Assembly (NCBI GenBank): GCA_021776015.1
Contig: JAJFGT010000105.1
Coordinates: forward strand, 1 to 15,613
Origin: Alphaproteobacteria bacterium
GTDB lineage: Bacteria > Pseudomonadota > Alphaproteobacteria > Micavibrionales > Micavibrionaceae
DNA: 15,613 nt
Reading direction: 5' to 3'
The notes beneath the pieces are model-generated. The model did not search any database and was not told the DNA's origin. It saw only the letters and a list, made by a program, of their open reading frames with translations. Each line of letters begins with the position of its first letter. Positions within the stretch are counted from its first letter, which is position 1. The translations under genes were made by a program, and so were the position numbers. This document shows, piece after piece, positions 1 through 8,206 of this stretch.

Positions 1-1284
1 GATGCTATGGAGGGTCCTACACCCGTTTCTGCCTTGATTCATGCCGCGACAATGGTAACAGCGGGAATATTTTTGGTGGCCCGTTTCTCTCCACTTTACG
101 AATATGCACCAATAGCTCTGATACTTGTAACAATTATAGGAGCATTCACAGCGTTTATAGCTGCAACTATTGCTTTAACACAATTTGATATTAAGCGTGT
201 TATTGCTTACTCAACAATGTCACAGCTTGGATATATGTTCTTTGCATTGGGTGTCTCTGCCTATGGAGCAGCGATGTTCCACCTTATGACTCATGCTTTT
301 TTTAAAGCCTTACTATTTTTAGGAGCAGGCTCTGTAATACATGCCATGTCGAATGAACAGGACATGCGCCATATGGGAGGGCTTTGGAAGAAAATTCCTG
401 TTACATATGTTTTGATGTGGATTGGAGGGATAGCTCTCTCAGGAATTCCTTTTTTTGCAGGCTATTATTCAAAAGATATGATTTTAGAATCTGTCTATGC
501 TGATCATACATGGTTTGGTGACTTTGCTTTCTGGGCTGGTATTGCAGCTGCATTTATGACAGCTTTTTATACAGCGCGTTTGATGATTTTAACCTTTCAT
601 GGGAAATCTAGAGCCTCTCTCGATGTTCAAAAAAACATCCATGAATCACCTAAAATTATGCTTATTCCTTTGATGGTGTTAGCTGTCGGCTCTATTTTGG
701 CAGGGGTTCTTTTCTATGATGGCTTTGTAGGAGAAAAACATACTAAATCCTCTGAGATTGAACATATCCAGTCTCATGAGAGTGAAGAAGATTCTCAGTC
801 ATCTATAATTGATTGGAATCGCCATGATTTTTGGAAGGACAGCCTTTTTGTTCTTCCTGAAAATGATACGATTGAAGCGGCTCACCATGTTCCTCATTGG
901 GTTAAAACACTTCCTTTGGGCGTTGCTGTAGGAGGACTTCTTTTAGCCTCTCTAATTTATTTCTTTTTTCCATCGATCTTACATTTTCTTAAAATAATCT
1001 TGAAACCTCTGCATATACTTTTTTATCGGAAATGGTTTTTTGATGAGATTTACAACATTCTTTTTGTCAAAACGACTTATGCTCTTGGGCGTTTATTTTG
1101 GAAGGGAGACAAGACTGTGATTGATGGTTTGGGTCCAGACGGCGTGTCTGACTTTTCTCGTCGCTTAGGAGCTATATTAGGTAAAATACAAAGTGGATTT
1201 ATTTATCATTATGCTTTTGTTATGGTTGCGGCTCTAATCGGCCTCTTGAGTTGGGCTTTTCTACTTACAGGAGGTAATGTTTAA
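1..1284 (+). CDS. nuoL: NADH-quinone oxidoreductase subunit L (3' part, 5' end outside window)
   Basis: This is the C-terminal two thirds of NuoL, the distal proton-pumping subunit of respiratory complex I in the inner membrane. The frame is open from base 1 (Asp-Ala-Met-Glu-Gly-Pro-Thr), matching the family's internal DAMEGPTPVSALIHAATMV motif, so the ATG at position 7 is internal and not the start; roughly 200 residues lie upstream of the window. Visible landmarks, counting that Met as residue 1, are MTHAFFKALLFL (91-105 region, channel His96 and Lys100), GYYSKD (Lys156-Asp157) and the C-terminal KWFFDEIYN segment. The latter belongs to the long lateral helix and is followed by a last membrane helix, so the 3' end is intact. 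A Ser/Glu/His-rich loop around residues 243-274 looks longer than usual. The stop codon overlaps the nuoM start by one base (TAATG), implying translational coupling. Identification is very secure. Confidence 0.97.
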   Translation, partial: DAMEGPTPVSALIHAATMVTAGIFLVARFSPLYEYAPIALILVTIIGAFTAFIAATIALTQFDIKRVIAYSTMSQLGYMFFALGVSAYGAAMFHLMTHAFFKALLFLGAGSVIHAMSNEQDMRHMGGLWKKIPVTYVLMWIGGIALSGIPFFAGYYSKDMILESVYADHTWFGDFAFWAGIAAAFMTAFYTARLMILTFHGKSRASLDVQKNIHESPKIMLIPLMVLAVGSILAGVLFYDGFVGEKHTKSSEIEHIQSHESEEDSQSSIIDWNRHDFWKDSLFVLPENDTIEAAHHVPHWVKTLPLGVAVGGLLLASLIYFFFPSILHFLKIILKPLHILFYRKWFFDEIYNILFVKTTYALGRLFWKGDKTVIDGLGPDGVSDFSRRLGAILGKIQSGFIYHYAFVMVAALIGLLSWAFLLTGGNV

Positions 1285-2834
1285 TGGACTTTCCTATTCT
1301 TTCTCTCTTGCTTTTCTCTCCTTTGGTTGGGGTATTGTTTCTATATCTTATAAAAGGAGATGCAGAGACTATCAATAGAAACGCACGACACACAGCGTTG
1401 TTTACCTCTGTGTTTGTTCTTGCTGTCTCGCTGCTGCTCTTAATGGGGTTTGATTCAAATGAAGCAGGGTTTCAATTCGTTGAAAATAGAACCTGGATGC
1501 CGTCTTTAGGGTTAGCTTATCATCTCGGTGTCGACGGAATATCCTTGTTTTTTGTTGTTCTTTCCGCTTTCTTAACACCTGTATGTATTCTGGCAAGTTG
1601 GAGTTCAATCAAAACGCGTGTCCGAGAGTATATGATTGCCTTTTTAGTTCTTGAAACCTTCATGATGGGAACATTTTTAGCTTTAGACTCATTCTTGTTC
1701 TATGTTTTTTTTGAGGGTGTTTTGATTCCGATGTTTTTGATTATAGGAATCTGGGGAGGCCCTCGACGTGTATACTCTGCCTTTAAATTCATCCTTTATA
1801 CATTGCTAGGCTCTGTTTTGATGTTTTTGGCTCTTTTGACTTTGTATTTTCAAGTGGGCACATCCTCTATTCCAGAATTGATCGCAAATCCTGTCGCTCG
1901 AAATATTCAAATGTGGTTATGGATTGCCTGTTTTGCAAGCTTTGCAATAAAAATGCCGATGTGGCCTTTTCATACATGGTTACCCGATGCCCATGTAGAG
2001 GCTCCAACAGCAGGATCTATGATTTTGGCAGGAGTCCTTTTAAAAATGGGAGGTTACGGGTTTTTAAGATTTTCTATTCCTATGTTCCCAGAAGCTACAG
2101 AATATTTTGTACCTTTTATCTATACGTTAAGCGTTATAGCCATTATCTATGCCTCTCTTGTAGCCTTGGTACAAGAAGACATGAAAAAGCTAATTGCATA
2201 TTCTTCTGTTGCTCATATGGGTTTTGTCACATTGGGGATTTTTTCAATGACAATGGAAGGTCTCCAAGGGGGAATGTTCCAAATGATAAGTCATGGATTA
2301 ATTTCTGCAGCATTGTTCTTATGTGTAGGAGTTTTGTATGACCGCCTTCATACACGAGATATGGGGCGATATGGTGGGATTGTTCAAAATATGCCCCGTT
2401 ATGCAACTGTCTTTATGATTTTGATGTTGGGAGCTGTAGGGCTTCCAGGAACCTCTGGGTTTATTGGTGAATTTTTGGCTCTTTTAGGTGTGTTTCAAGC
2501 AAATATATTGGTCGCTATTCTGGCAACAACAGGAATTGTCCTTGGCGCCGCTTATATGCTTCGTCTTTATCGTGTTGTTGTTTTTGGTCGTGTTACCAAT
2601 AAGGATGCGGGAGAAATGAGCGATATGAACCAAAGAGAATCCGCTATTCTTATCTCCATCGTTCTCATGGTTTTGGCATTAGGTATTGCCCCAAATTTAA
2701 TTTTAGATCGCACCTCAGCCTCTCTTCAGGCCCTACAAACACACTATGAGAGCCATATTCAAAGCGCCCATCAGCACGGCGTTCTTATAAAAGAGAAAAT
2801 TAGTACAGATATTGGAACGGATTACCATGAATGA
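1284..2834 (+). CDS. nuoM: NADH-quinone oxidoreductase subunit M
   Basis: NuoM is a Mrp-antiporter-like membrane subunit of complex I that carries one of the proton channels. The 516-residue length is normal. Residues expected for the channel are present: Glu144 in FYVFFEGVLIPMF, Lys223 in AIKMPMWPFHTWLPDAH, Lys254 in GVLLKMGGYG, the helix-12 region GTSGFIGEFLAL with Glu396, and many hydrophobic segments consistent with about 14 helices. The start ATG overlaps the last base of the nuoL stop. The 3' end overlaps nuoN by eight bases. Nothing in the protein appears broken. Identification rests on these motifs and on its place between nuoL and nuoN. Confidence 0.98.
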   Translation: MDFPILSLLLFSPLVGVLFLYLIKGDAETINRNARHTALFTSVFVLAVSLLLLMGFDSNEAGFQFVENRTWMPSLGLAYHLGVDGISLFFVVLSAFLTPVCILASWSSIKTRVREYMIAFLVLETFMMGTFLALDSFLFYVFFEGVLIPMFLIIGIWGGPRRVYSAFKFILYTLLGSVLMFLALLTLYFQVGTSSIPELIANPVARNIQMWLWIACFASFAIKMPMWPFHTWLPDAHVEAPTAGSMILAGVLLKMGGYGFLRFSIPMFPEATEYFVPFIYTLSVIAIIYASLVALVQEDMKKLIAYSSVAHMGFVTLGIFSMTMEGLQGGMFQMISHGLISAALFLCVGVLYDRLHTRDMGRYGGIVQNMPRYATVFMILMLGAVGLPGTSGFIGEFLALLGVFQANILVAILATTGIVLGAAYMLRLYRVVVFGRVTNKDAGEMSDMNQRESAILISIVLMVLALGIAPNLILDRTSASLQALQTHYESHIQSAHQHGVLIKEKISTDIGTDYHE

Positions 2835-4350
2835 TGTTGTAACATTTTATTCTTTACAGCCCCTTTGGCCAGAGCTTTTCATGGCCCTGCTTGTTATGGG
2901 ATTACTTATACTTGGCGCTTTTAAAGGAGATCAATCCACACGTCTTTTAACTTTACTATCTATTGGAGGCCTACTCCTCGTTCTTCTTTTTCTTTTGGTG
3001 ACCCCAACAGGAAAATCAACAATATTAAATGGGTTCTTTATACTCGACACATATGCGGTAAATATAAAAATTATTCTTGTTTTTGCCTTAACAGCCTCCT
3101 ATATGCTCTCAGTAAAATATCTTTATGATACGGGATTTGTTAAGTTTGAGTATCCTCTTCTGATTTTACTTGCAGGAATGGGGATGTTTTTGATGGTTTC
3201 TGCTCATCATCTTTTATCTCTCTATATGGCATTAGAGCTTCAATCCTTAAGTCTTTATATTTTAGCGGCCTTCCATAGAAACTCTATAAAGTCGACGGAA
3301 GCAGGGGTTAAATACTTTATTTTAGGCGCTATTTCTTCAGGGTTTATTTTATTTGGAATTTCTCTCCTTTATGGATTCACAGGAGAATTAGAATACACAC
3401 GCCTTGCCAATGCGATTTCGGGACTTGAAGGTATTGAACGAACAGCCATTGTCTTTGGTATGATTTTTATTATTGCGGGGATTGCCTTTAAAATATCAGC
3501 GGTTCCTTTCCACATGTGGACTCCAGATGTTTATGAAGGGGCTCCACTTCCTGTAACCGCTTTTTTTGCTATAGCCCCTAAACTTGCAGCCTTGGCAATG
3601 CTCATCCGTCTTCTTGTTGGGCCATTTGAAACTCTTGTGATTGACTGGCAGATAATTATAGGATTTCTCTCTGTCATGTCCATGATTTGGGCTGCATTTG
3701 CAGGCCTTGTACAGAAAGACTTAAAACGTCTTATGGCATATAGCTCTATTGGGAATATAGGCTATGCCCTTCTTGGTGTTGTCATGGTTACAACAGAAGG
3801 GGTCAGCGCAAGTATCTTTTACTTAATGCTCTATATGGTTATGACAGCAGGTGTCTTTTCCATTATTTTATGTTTACAGCGTGATGGAATGTCTTTTAAA
3901 CGTATTGAAAACCTAGCCGGCCTATCAAAAAACCATCCTGTGCTGGCCTATTCTATGGCCATATTAATGCTTTCGATGAGTGGACTTCCTCCATTGTCTG
4001 GATTTTTTGGAAAAATGATTATCTTTAAAGAAGTCATTGCTCAAGGTATGTATGCTTTGGCGGTTATTGGAGTTCTAACTTCAGTCGTTGCTGCTTTTTA
4101 CTATTTGAGGATAATTAAAGTCATGTTTTTTGATAAACCTGAGATGCCTTACTCACAAGATGTAGGAGGCATGCGACGTATCGTGATGACTGTGAGTGTT
4201 CTTTTTGCCCTCTGTTATATTTTACGACCTGACACACTTCTTCCTTTTGCTCAAAACACAGCCTCCGATCTTATGGGGAAGGGGATTTATATTGAACATT
4301 CTCTAGAACAACCACTTATTGTCCCCAATGTCATTAAACTGGGTTATTGA
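2827..4350 (+). CDS. nuoN: NADH-quinone oxidoreductase subunit N
   Basis: NuoN is the third antiporter-like membrane subunit of complex I and the usual last gene of a nuo operon. I place the start at the ATG at 2827 (MNDVVTFYSLQPLWPE, 507 residues). A TTG at 2812 is in frame but would add only five residues, and the family normally begins just before a short hydrophobic helix like this one. Expected channel residues are visible: Glu137 in YMALELQSLSLYIL, Lys222 in AFKISAVPFHMWTPDVYEGAP, and Lys252 in APKLAAL. GLPPLSGFFGK marks the late helices. The start lies within the last eight bases of nuoM, and the end covers the first 23 bases of birA, so the three genes are probably translated in a coupled way. 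Identification is very secure; the exact start is slightly less so. Confidence 0.96.
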   Translation: MNDVVTFYSLQPLWPELFMALLVMGLLILGAFKGDQSTRLLTLLSIGGLLLVLLFLLVTPTGKSTILNGFFILDTYAVNIKIILVFALTASYMLSVKYLYDTGFVKFEYPLLILLAGMGMFLMVSAHHLLSLYMALELQSLSLYILAAFHRNSIKSTEAGVKYFILGAISSGFILFGISLLYGFTGELEYTRLANAISGLEGIERTAIVFGMIFIIAGIAFKISAVPFHMWTPDVYEGAPLPVTAFFAIAPKLAALAMLIRLLVGPFETLVIDWQIIIGFLSVMSMIWAAFAGLVQKDLKRLMAYSSIGNIGYALLGVVMVTTEGVSASIFYLMLYMVMTAGVFSIILCLQRDGMSFKRIENLAGLSKNHPVLAYSMAILMLSMSGLPPLSGFFGKMIIFKEVIAQGMYALAVIGVLTSVVAAFYYLRIIKVMFFDKPEMPYSQDVGGMRRIVMTVSVLFALCYILRPDTLLPFAQNTASDLMGKGIYIEHSLEQPLIVPNVIKLGY

Positions 4351-5053
4351 AAATTATGAGTGTGTTGAAAGCACTCAGGATATTTTAAAAGAGATTTCCT
4401 CTTCTACATTTACGGAGGAGGGGCTTGTAATTTCTGCCCAAACACAAACAGCAGGTCGAGGACGACATGGTAATGTTTGGAAGGCTCCAAAAGGGAATTT
4501 ATATATTTCATTTCTCTTGCATCCAGAGTGTGAAATCTCTGTTGCTGGGCATTTTAGTTTTTTAATAGCTGTAGCCCTTTCAAAAACTATAGATAAATAC
4601 ATAGATTCTGGGCATGAAAAATCTTTAAAATGGCCAAATGATATCTTAATTGATGGAAAAAAATGTGCCGGCATTTTATTGGAGTCTAATATTTCTCCCA
4701 AAGGAACAATATCTGACTTATACGTTGGTGTCGGTGTAAATATATTAGCACCTCCAGAAGAAAGAATAGGGCTTCAACAGGTTTCTTCTCAAATATTAAC
4801 TGTTGAGTCTGTTTTAAATACTTTGCTGAAAACTATAAATATCTACTACGATCTTTACTCTAAAAAAGGATTTAAAGAGATTCAAAACCTATGGATATCT
4901 GAAGCATATAGGTTACATGAAAAAATAAATGTTCGTCTTCCTCAAAAAACTCTTTCTGGTATATTCGAAGGATTAGATGAAGAGGGAACGTTACTGTTAC
5001 GTCTGGACAATGGGGTATTAGAGCGTATAACTGCTGGTGAAGTTTATTTTTAA
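4328..5053 (+). CDS. birA: Biotin--[acetyl-CoA-carboxylase] ligase, monofunctional
   Basis: Biotin protein ligase attaches biotin, through biotinyl-AMP, to the carrier domain of acetyl-CoA carboxylase and similar enzymes. With the ATG at 4328 the protein has 241 residues and starts directly with the catalytic domain. The ligand-binding loop is at residues 42-52 (TAGRGRHGNVW), the KWPNDILIDGKKCAGILLE catalytic core at 101-119, and YVGVGVNI at 132-139. A small C-terminal SH3-like domain follows (about 195-241, ending ITAGEVYF). The N-terminal DNA-binding domain of the E. coli repressor-ligase is absent, so this form is not expected to repress biotin genes directly. The start lies inside nuoN (23-base overlap) with no clear Shine-Dalgarno sequence, which points to translational coupling. 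A TTG at 4319 is a less likely alternative start. birA next to coaX downstream of nuoN is a familiar alphaproteobacterial arrangement. Confidence 0.95.
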   Translation: MSLNWVIENYECVESTQDILKEISSSTFTEEGLVISAQTQTAGRGRHGNVWKAPKGNLYISFLLHPECEISVAGHFSFLIAVALSKTIDKYIDSGHEKSLKWPNDILIDGKKCAGILLESNISPKGTISDLYVGVGVNILAPPEERIGLQQVSSQILTVESVLNTLLKTINIYYDLYSKKGFKEIQNLWISEAYRLHEKINVRLPQKTLSGIFEGLDEEGTLLLRLDNGVLERITAGEVYF

Positions 5054-5069
5054 AGGATTTTTTTAATAT

Positions 5070-5846
5070 ATGTTACTCGCTATTGATGTAGGAAATACGA
5101 ATACTGTCTTTGCTCTCTGTGAAGGAAATGCCGTCAAACATTCATGGCGATGTCAGACAAATGCTATGAGAACGGGAGATGAATACGCATCTTGGCTTTC
5201 TATCCTCTTTCAGATTGAAGACTATAAATTCTCTGATGTAAAAGACATCGTAATGAGTTCTGTTGTACCAGATGCTAATTTTAATCTTAAAAGGCTGGCA
5301 AAAAAATATCTTCATTGTGATCCTATCATGGTTACAATTGAAACAGTTCTTCCGCATATAAAAGTTAATATTGATAACCCTCAGACAGCGGGTGCAGATC
5401 TTTTAGTCAACGCCGTTGCATGTGATCAGCATTATAATTCTGAAGCTATTCTTGTTGATTTTGGAACAGCCACAACATTAAGTGTTCTTACAAAATCAGA
5501 AGGCTATTCAGGGGGGATTATTGCTCCAGGAGTTAATTTATCTCTTGAGGCTCTTGTCTCTGCAGCTGCCAAATTACCTAAAGTTAGTATTCAAAAACCT
5601 CCCTTTGTACGAGGGGCAAATACAATCCATGCGATGCAATCTGGTATTTTTTGGGGATATATTAGTATGGTTGAGGGGCTTATTCAGAGATTGTCAGAAG
5701 AAATAGGGCATAAGCCCTTTGTGATTGCAACAGGAGGATTAGCGAGTGTTTTTGCACCTCACATAGAGGCTATTAAAATTGTCGACGTGGATTTAACTCT
5801 TAAAGGTCTTATTAAAATTTATACATCAGAAAAAGAAAAATTATGA
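5070..5846 (+). CDS. coaX: Type III pantothenate kinase
   Basis: CoaX phosphorylates pantothenate, the first step of coenzyme A synthesis, in the cytoplasm. Type III enzymes belong to the actin-like ATPase (ASKHA) fold. The 258-residue protein has the phosphate-binding DVGNTNT (residues 6-12), the TNAMRTGDEYAS segment (30-41), the catalytic aspartate in GADL (Asp110), VDFGTATTL (129-137), and the GGIIAPGVNLSLEAL loop (148-162). ANTIHAMQSGIFWGY (183-197) and ATGG (220-223) follow. The usual arginine after the catalytic aspartate (GADR) is leucine here, which is unusual (see findings). A possible Shine-Dalgarno sequence, AAAGGA, lies just after the birA stop, somewhat far from the ATG. The stop overlaps the RNase J start by four bases (ATGA). 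Biotin ligase and pantothenate kinase side by side suggest a small cofactor module within the larger operon. Confidence 0.94.
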   Translation: MLLAIDVGNTNTVFALCEGNAVKHSWRCQTNAMRTGDEYASWLSILFQIEDYKFSDVKDIVMSSVVPDANFNLKRLAKKYLHCDPIMVTIETVLPHIKVNIDNPQTAGADLLVNAVACDQHYNSEAILVDFGTATTLSVLTKSEGYSGGIIAPGVNLSLEALVSAAAKLPKVSIQKPPFVRGANTIHAMQSGIFWGYISMVEGLIQRLSEEIGHKPFVIATGGLASVFAPHIEAIKIVDVDLTLKGLIKIYTSEKEKL

Positions 5847-7504
5847 AATTAGACCCTAATTATATTCATTTTATTCCTTATAAGGGATCAGAAGAGTTTG
5901 CCTGTAACTTTAACTTTTACGCCTATAAAGGCAAATGGCTGATTATGGATTGCGGTATGGGCATCGCAGGGAAACATTATCCTATGGTTGATTTACTGCT
6001 TCCTGATCCTTCTTTTATCGAACAGCATAAAGAAGATCTTGTAGGGCTCGTTATTACACACGCACATGAAGATCACATAGGCGCTGTTCCTTATCTTTGG
6101 CCTCGTTTAAAGTGCCCTGTCTATTGCTCTCCTTTTACAGCTGAAATATTACGCCGTAAAATTAAAGAATTCCCAGCCTGTAAGAAGATGAAAATAACAG
6201 AAATTCACGCTGGAGGTTCCCTTGACTTATCACCATTTGAACTAAGCTTTGTAGAAATCACTCACTCTGTCTTAGATAATCTTTCAACATTTATTCAAAC
6301 AGACCAAGGGACAATTCTACATACAGGGGATTGGAACCTTGATCCAAAGCCTTCAATAGGAGAAGCCACAAAAGGATCTAATTTTAAAAAACAATCTGAA
6401 AAAGGAGTCTTGGCCTATATAGGAGATTCTACAAATGCTCAAAAGAAAGGACGAACACCCAGTGAAGCAGAGGTAGAAAAAGGCTTGCTTGAGATTTTTA
6501 AGCAACAGAAAAATAGAATTGCGATTACGACATTTTCATCGAACGTAGGCCGCCTACGGACAATTGCCAAAGTGGCAGAATCTGTGGGACGAAAAGTTGT
6601 GGTTATTGGGCGCTCTATGAATAATATGATTGGAGCTGCTAAACGATGTGGCTATTTGGATGATGTGCCAGAATTTCTTTCTGATAAACAATTTAATGAT
6701 ATTCCACGTGAAAATATTGTTTTAATGATCACAGGTTCACAGGGAGAGCCTCGCGCAGCTCTTTCTCGTATAGCTCAAGGAGATTATAAAGGGGTTAAAT
6801 TAGAAAAAGGAGATACGGTCATTTATTCTTCATGGAAAATTCCAGGGAATGAAAAAGAAATTGGAATGATGCAGAATAAATTTGTTTCTAATGGTCTTAC
6901 TGTTATCTGCGATAGCAACTGTGGTGATAATCTTGTCCATGCTTCAGGGCATCCTCGCCAAGAAGAATTAAAAGATATGATTTCATGGAGCAATCCTCAA
7001 ATAGCTATCCCTGTTCATGGAGAGAAAATTATGATTAAGGCTCATGCCTCTCTTGCCAAGGATTGTGGCGTGCCTCATGTTATTGAGCCTCAAAATGGAT
7101 CTGTTATTTGCCTTGATCCTAAGAACCCCCGAATTATTGATCATATTGAAACAAAATTTCTTGGAGTTGAGCCTAAGCGTGTAATCAAGCTGGAAAGCAC
7201 AGGACTGGCTGAACGTCGTAAGCTACAACATACGGGTGTTGCCTTTGTTTCGATATTGATTGATCAAAAAAATAAACTGATTGAAGACCCTCAAATTAAT
7301 TTAATAGGTTTAGAGGATCGAAATACACCTGAAGAAAAGATTTTATTAGATGAGATGAACGGAGAAATAGAGTCGACTCTTCTTGATATGGAAGATGATG
7401 AGCTTGATGACATTGAAGAAGAAATTAGAATTATTTTACGTCGTTTTCTAACACATCGTTATGGCTTTAAACCCAATGTTGTTGTTCACGTCTATAGAGG
7501 ATAA
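5843..7504 (+). CDS. rnj: Ribonuclease J (metallo-beta-lactamase / beta-CASP nuclease)
   Basis: RNase J is a zinc-dependent endonuclease and 5'-3' exonuclease that matures and degrades RNA. In Alphaproteobacteria it coexists with RNase E and helps mature 23S rRNA and decay mRNA. Motifs in this 553-residue protein run in order. They are the zinc motif HAHEDH (residues 73-78), His141 in ITHSVLDNLS, HTGDWNLD with Asp163 (160-167), GDSTNA (194-199), TTFSSNVGRL (229-238), GRSMNN (256-261), TGSQGEPRAAL (297-307), YSSWKIPGNE (328-337), HASGHPRQEEL (366-376) and PVHGE (390-394). The acidic segment around 500-530 leads into the C-terminal domain. The usual proline in the HSxP(D/E) element is leucine, a small deviation. 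The start overlaps the coaX stop by four bases. The gene symbol follows common alphaproteobacterial usage. Confidence 0.95.
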   Translation: MKLDPNYIHFIPYKGSEEFACNFNFYAYKGKWLIMDCGMGIAGKHYPMVDLLLPDPSFIEQHKEDLVGLVITHAHEDHIGAVPYLWPRLKCPVYCSPFTAEILRRKIKEFPACKKMKITEIHAGGSLDLSPFELSFVEITHSVLDNLSTFIQTDQGTILHTGDWNLDPKPSIGEATKGSNFKKQSEKGVLAYIGDSTNAQKKGRTPSEAEVEKGLLEIFKQQKNRIAITTFSSNVGRLRTIAKVAESVGRKVVVIGRSMNNMIGAAKRCGYLDDVPEFLSDKQFNDIPRENIVLMITGSQGEPRAALSRIAQGDYKGVKLEKGDTVIYSSWKIPGNEKEIGMMQNKFVSNGLTVICDSNCGDNLVHASGHPRQEELKDMISWSNPQIAIPVHGEKIMIKAHASLAKDCGVPHVIEPQNGSVICLDPKNPRIIDHIETKFLGVEPKRVIKLESTGLAERRKLQHTGVAFVSILIDQKNKLIEDPQINLIGLEDRNTPEEKILLDEMNGEIESTLLDMEDDELDDIEEEIRIILRRFLTHRYGFKPNVVVHVYRG

Positions 7505-7513
7505 TATTTTAGT

Positions 7514-7780
7514 ATGGGTGTTTTTACAGGATTTATTGTTTATTTATTAATTTATGGGCTAACACTTTTTACAGTTTTACCATGGGGGCATATATCAAAG
7601 GGAACAACCGAAGGAGGAACAGTAGCCTCTGCACCTGAGGACCCTAAACTTCTTAAAAAGTTTATCATTACGGCACTCATTTCAATGGCAGTATGGTGCG
7701 TCGTTTATATTTTAATTCAAATGGAAATTATTAATTTTTACGAGATTGCACGTTCTATGCGAGAAGAGGATTTAAAATGA
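7514..7780 (+). CDS. DUF1467 family two-helix membrane protein
   Basis: This is an 88-residue inner-membrane protein with two hydrophobic helices (about residues 4-24 and 48-70), joined by a loop that reads LPWGHISKGTTEGG and then SAPEDPKLLKK. An LPWG motif after the first helix and a Gly/Pro-rich loop followed by a lysine-bearing entry into the second helix match what I recall of the DUF1467 family, which often lies next to proS in Alphaproteobacteria. No function is known to me. It begins nine bases after the RNase J stop, with an AGGA-like ribosome-binding sequence near 7498-7501, and its stop overlaps the next gene by four bases (ATGA). It therefore appears to be co-expressed and perhaps translationally coupled with the exported protein downstream. 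Confidence 0.85.
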   Translation: MGVFTGFIVYLLIYGLTLFTVLPWGHISKGTTEGGTVASAPEDPKLLKKFIITALISMAVWCVVYILIQMEIINFYEIARSMREEDLK

Positions 7781-8196
7781 AATATTTTTTACTCATATGC
7801 GTTTTTGTTTTTAACTTTTCTCATGCAAAAGCCGAGACTTTGTGTAGTCATTTGAGCCTTCATCATACTCCCAAAGATGATGTGACCTATAGCCCTAGTA
7901 TTGAAGGAGTTCCTGCTGATTTAAATCCTTCCTTGATTGAGGTGGGAGAGATTGAAATTCCTCTCACAAATTATCTAGCAGAAAAATTGGGTTTAACAGT
8001 TCCCTTGTCATCCTCAAAGCTTGGAAGTGTTAGAATTAATCAAGCAGGACAGGTTATTTATAAGGATACAGATATCTCTGATAAAGCAGAGTCACTGTGT
8101 CAATCAGAAGAAAGAAAAGCTGAAAAACAGGATGGACAGACAGATGTAGAATCCGTACAGTCAATTCCGCCCTATAATGAACCCTACAACAATTAG
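7777..8196 (+). CDS. Small exported protein of unknown function
   Basis: This 139-residue protein has an evident Sec signal peptide: Met-Lys-Tyr, a hydrophobic core (residues 4-14), and a likely signal peptidase I site after Ala-Lys-Ala (19/20). The mature part has two cysteines (23 and 108) that could pair in the periplasm. Its core reads [19 protein letters not shown] (34-52), then [15 protein letters not shown] (59-73), and a strand-turn-strand ending [14 protein letters not shown] (84-97). The C-terminal 30 residues are polar, low-complexity and probably disordered. The xDVxYxP...PADLNP pattern resembles a small hypothetical protein that I recall next to proS in other Alphaproteobacteria, but I cannot name a family. 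The start overlaps the DUF1467 stop, suggesting coupled translation and possibly a joint envelope role. Confidence 0.8.
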   Translation: MKYFLLICVFVFNFSHAKAETLCSHLSLHHTPKDDVTYSPSIEGVPADLNPSLIEVGEIEIPLTNYLAEKLGLTVPLSSSKLGSVRINQAGQVIYKDTDISDKAESLCQSEERKAEKQDGQTDVESVQSIPPYNEPYNN

Positions 8197-8201
8197 AAGG
8201 A
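8195..8201 (+). promoter_or_regulatory. Ribosome-binding site fixing the proS start
   Basis: AGAAGGA lies five bases before the ATG at 8207 and overlaps the stop codon of the small exported protein. It selects 8207 over an in-frame ATG at 8177 that would add ten residues lying within the upstream gene. Confidence 0.75.
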
Positions 8202-8206
8202 ACATC

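Noticed and set aside
7..9. ATG at position 7 as the nuoL start
   Set aside because: It is an internal methionine of the conserved DAMEGPT motif; the frame is open to the window edge.
1913..2341. A 142-codon open frame on the plus strand inside nuoM
   Set aside because: It is a shadow in another frame of nuoM: cysteine/serine/arginine-rich composition, no motif, and fully inside a strongly conserved gene.
4375..4701. A 108-codon minus-strand open frame opposite birA
   Set aside because: It mirrors the birA coding frame, has no ribosome-binding site or recognisable domain, and the plus-strand frame carries all the conserved motifs.
5482..5706. A 74-codon plus-strand open frame inside coaX
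   Set aside because: It is out of frame with coaX, and CoaX motifs continue across the whole region.
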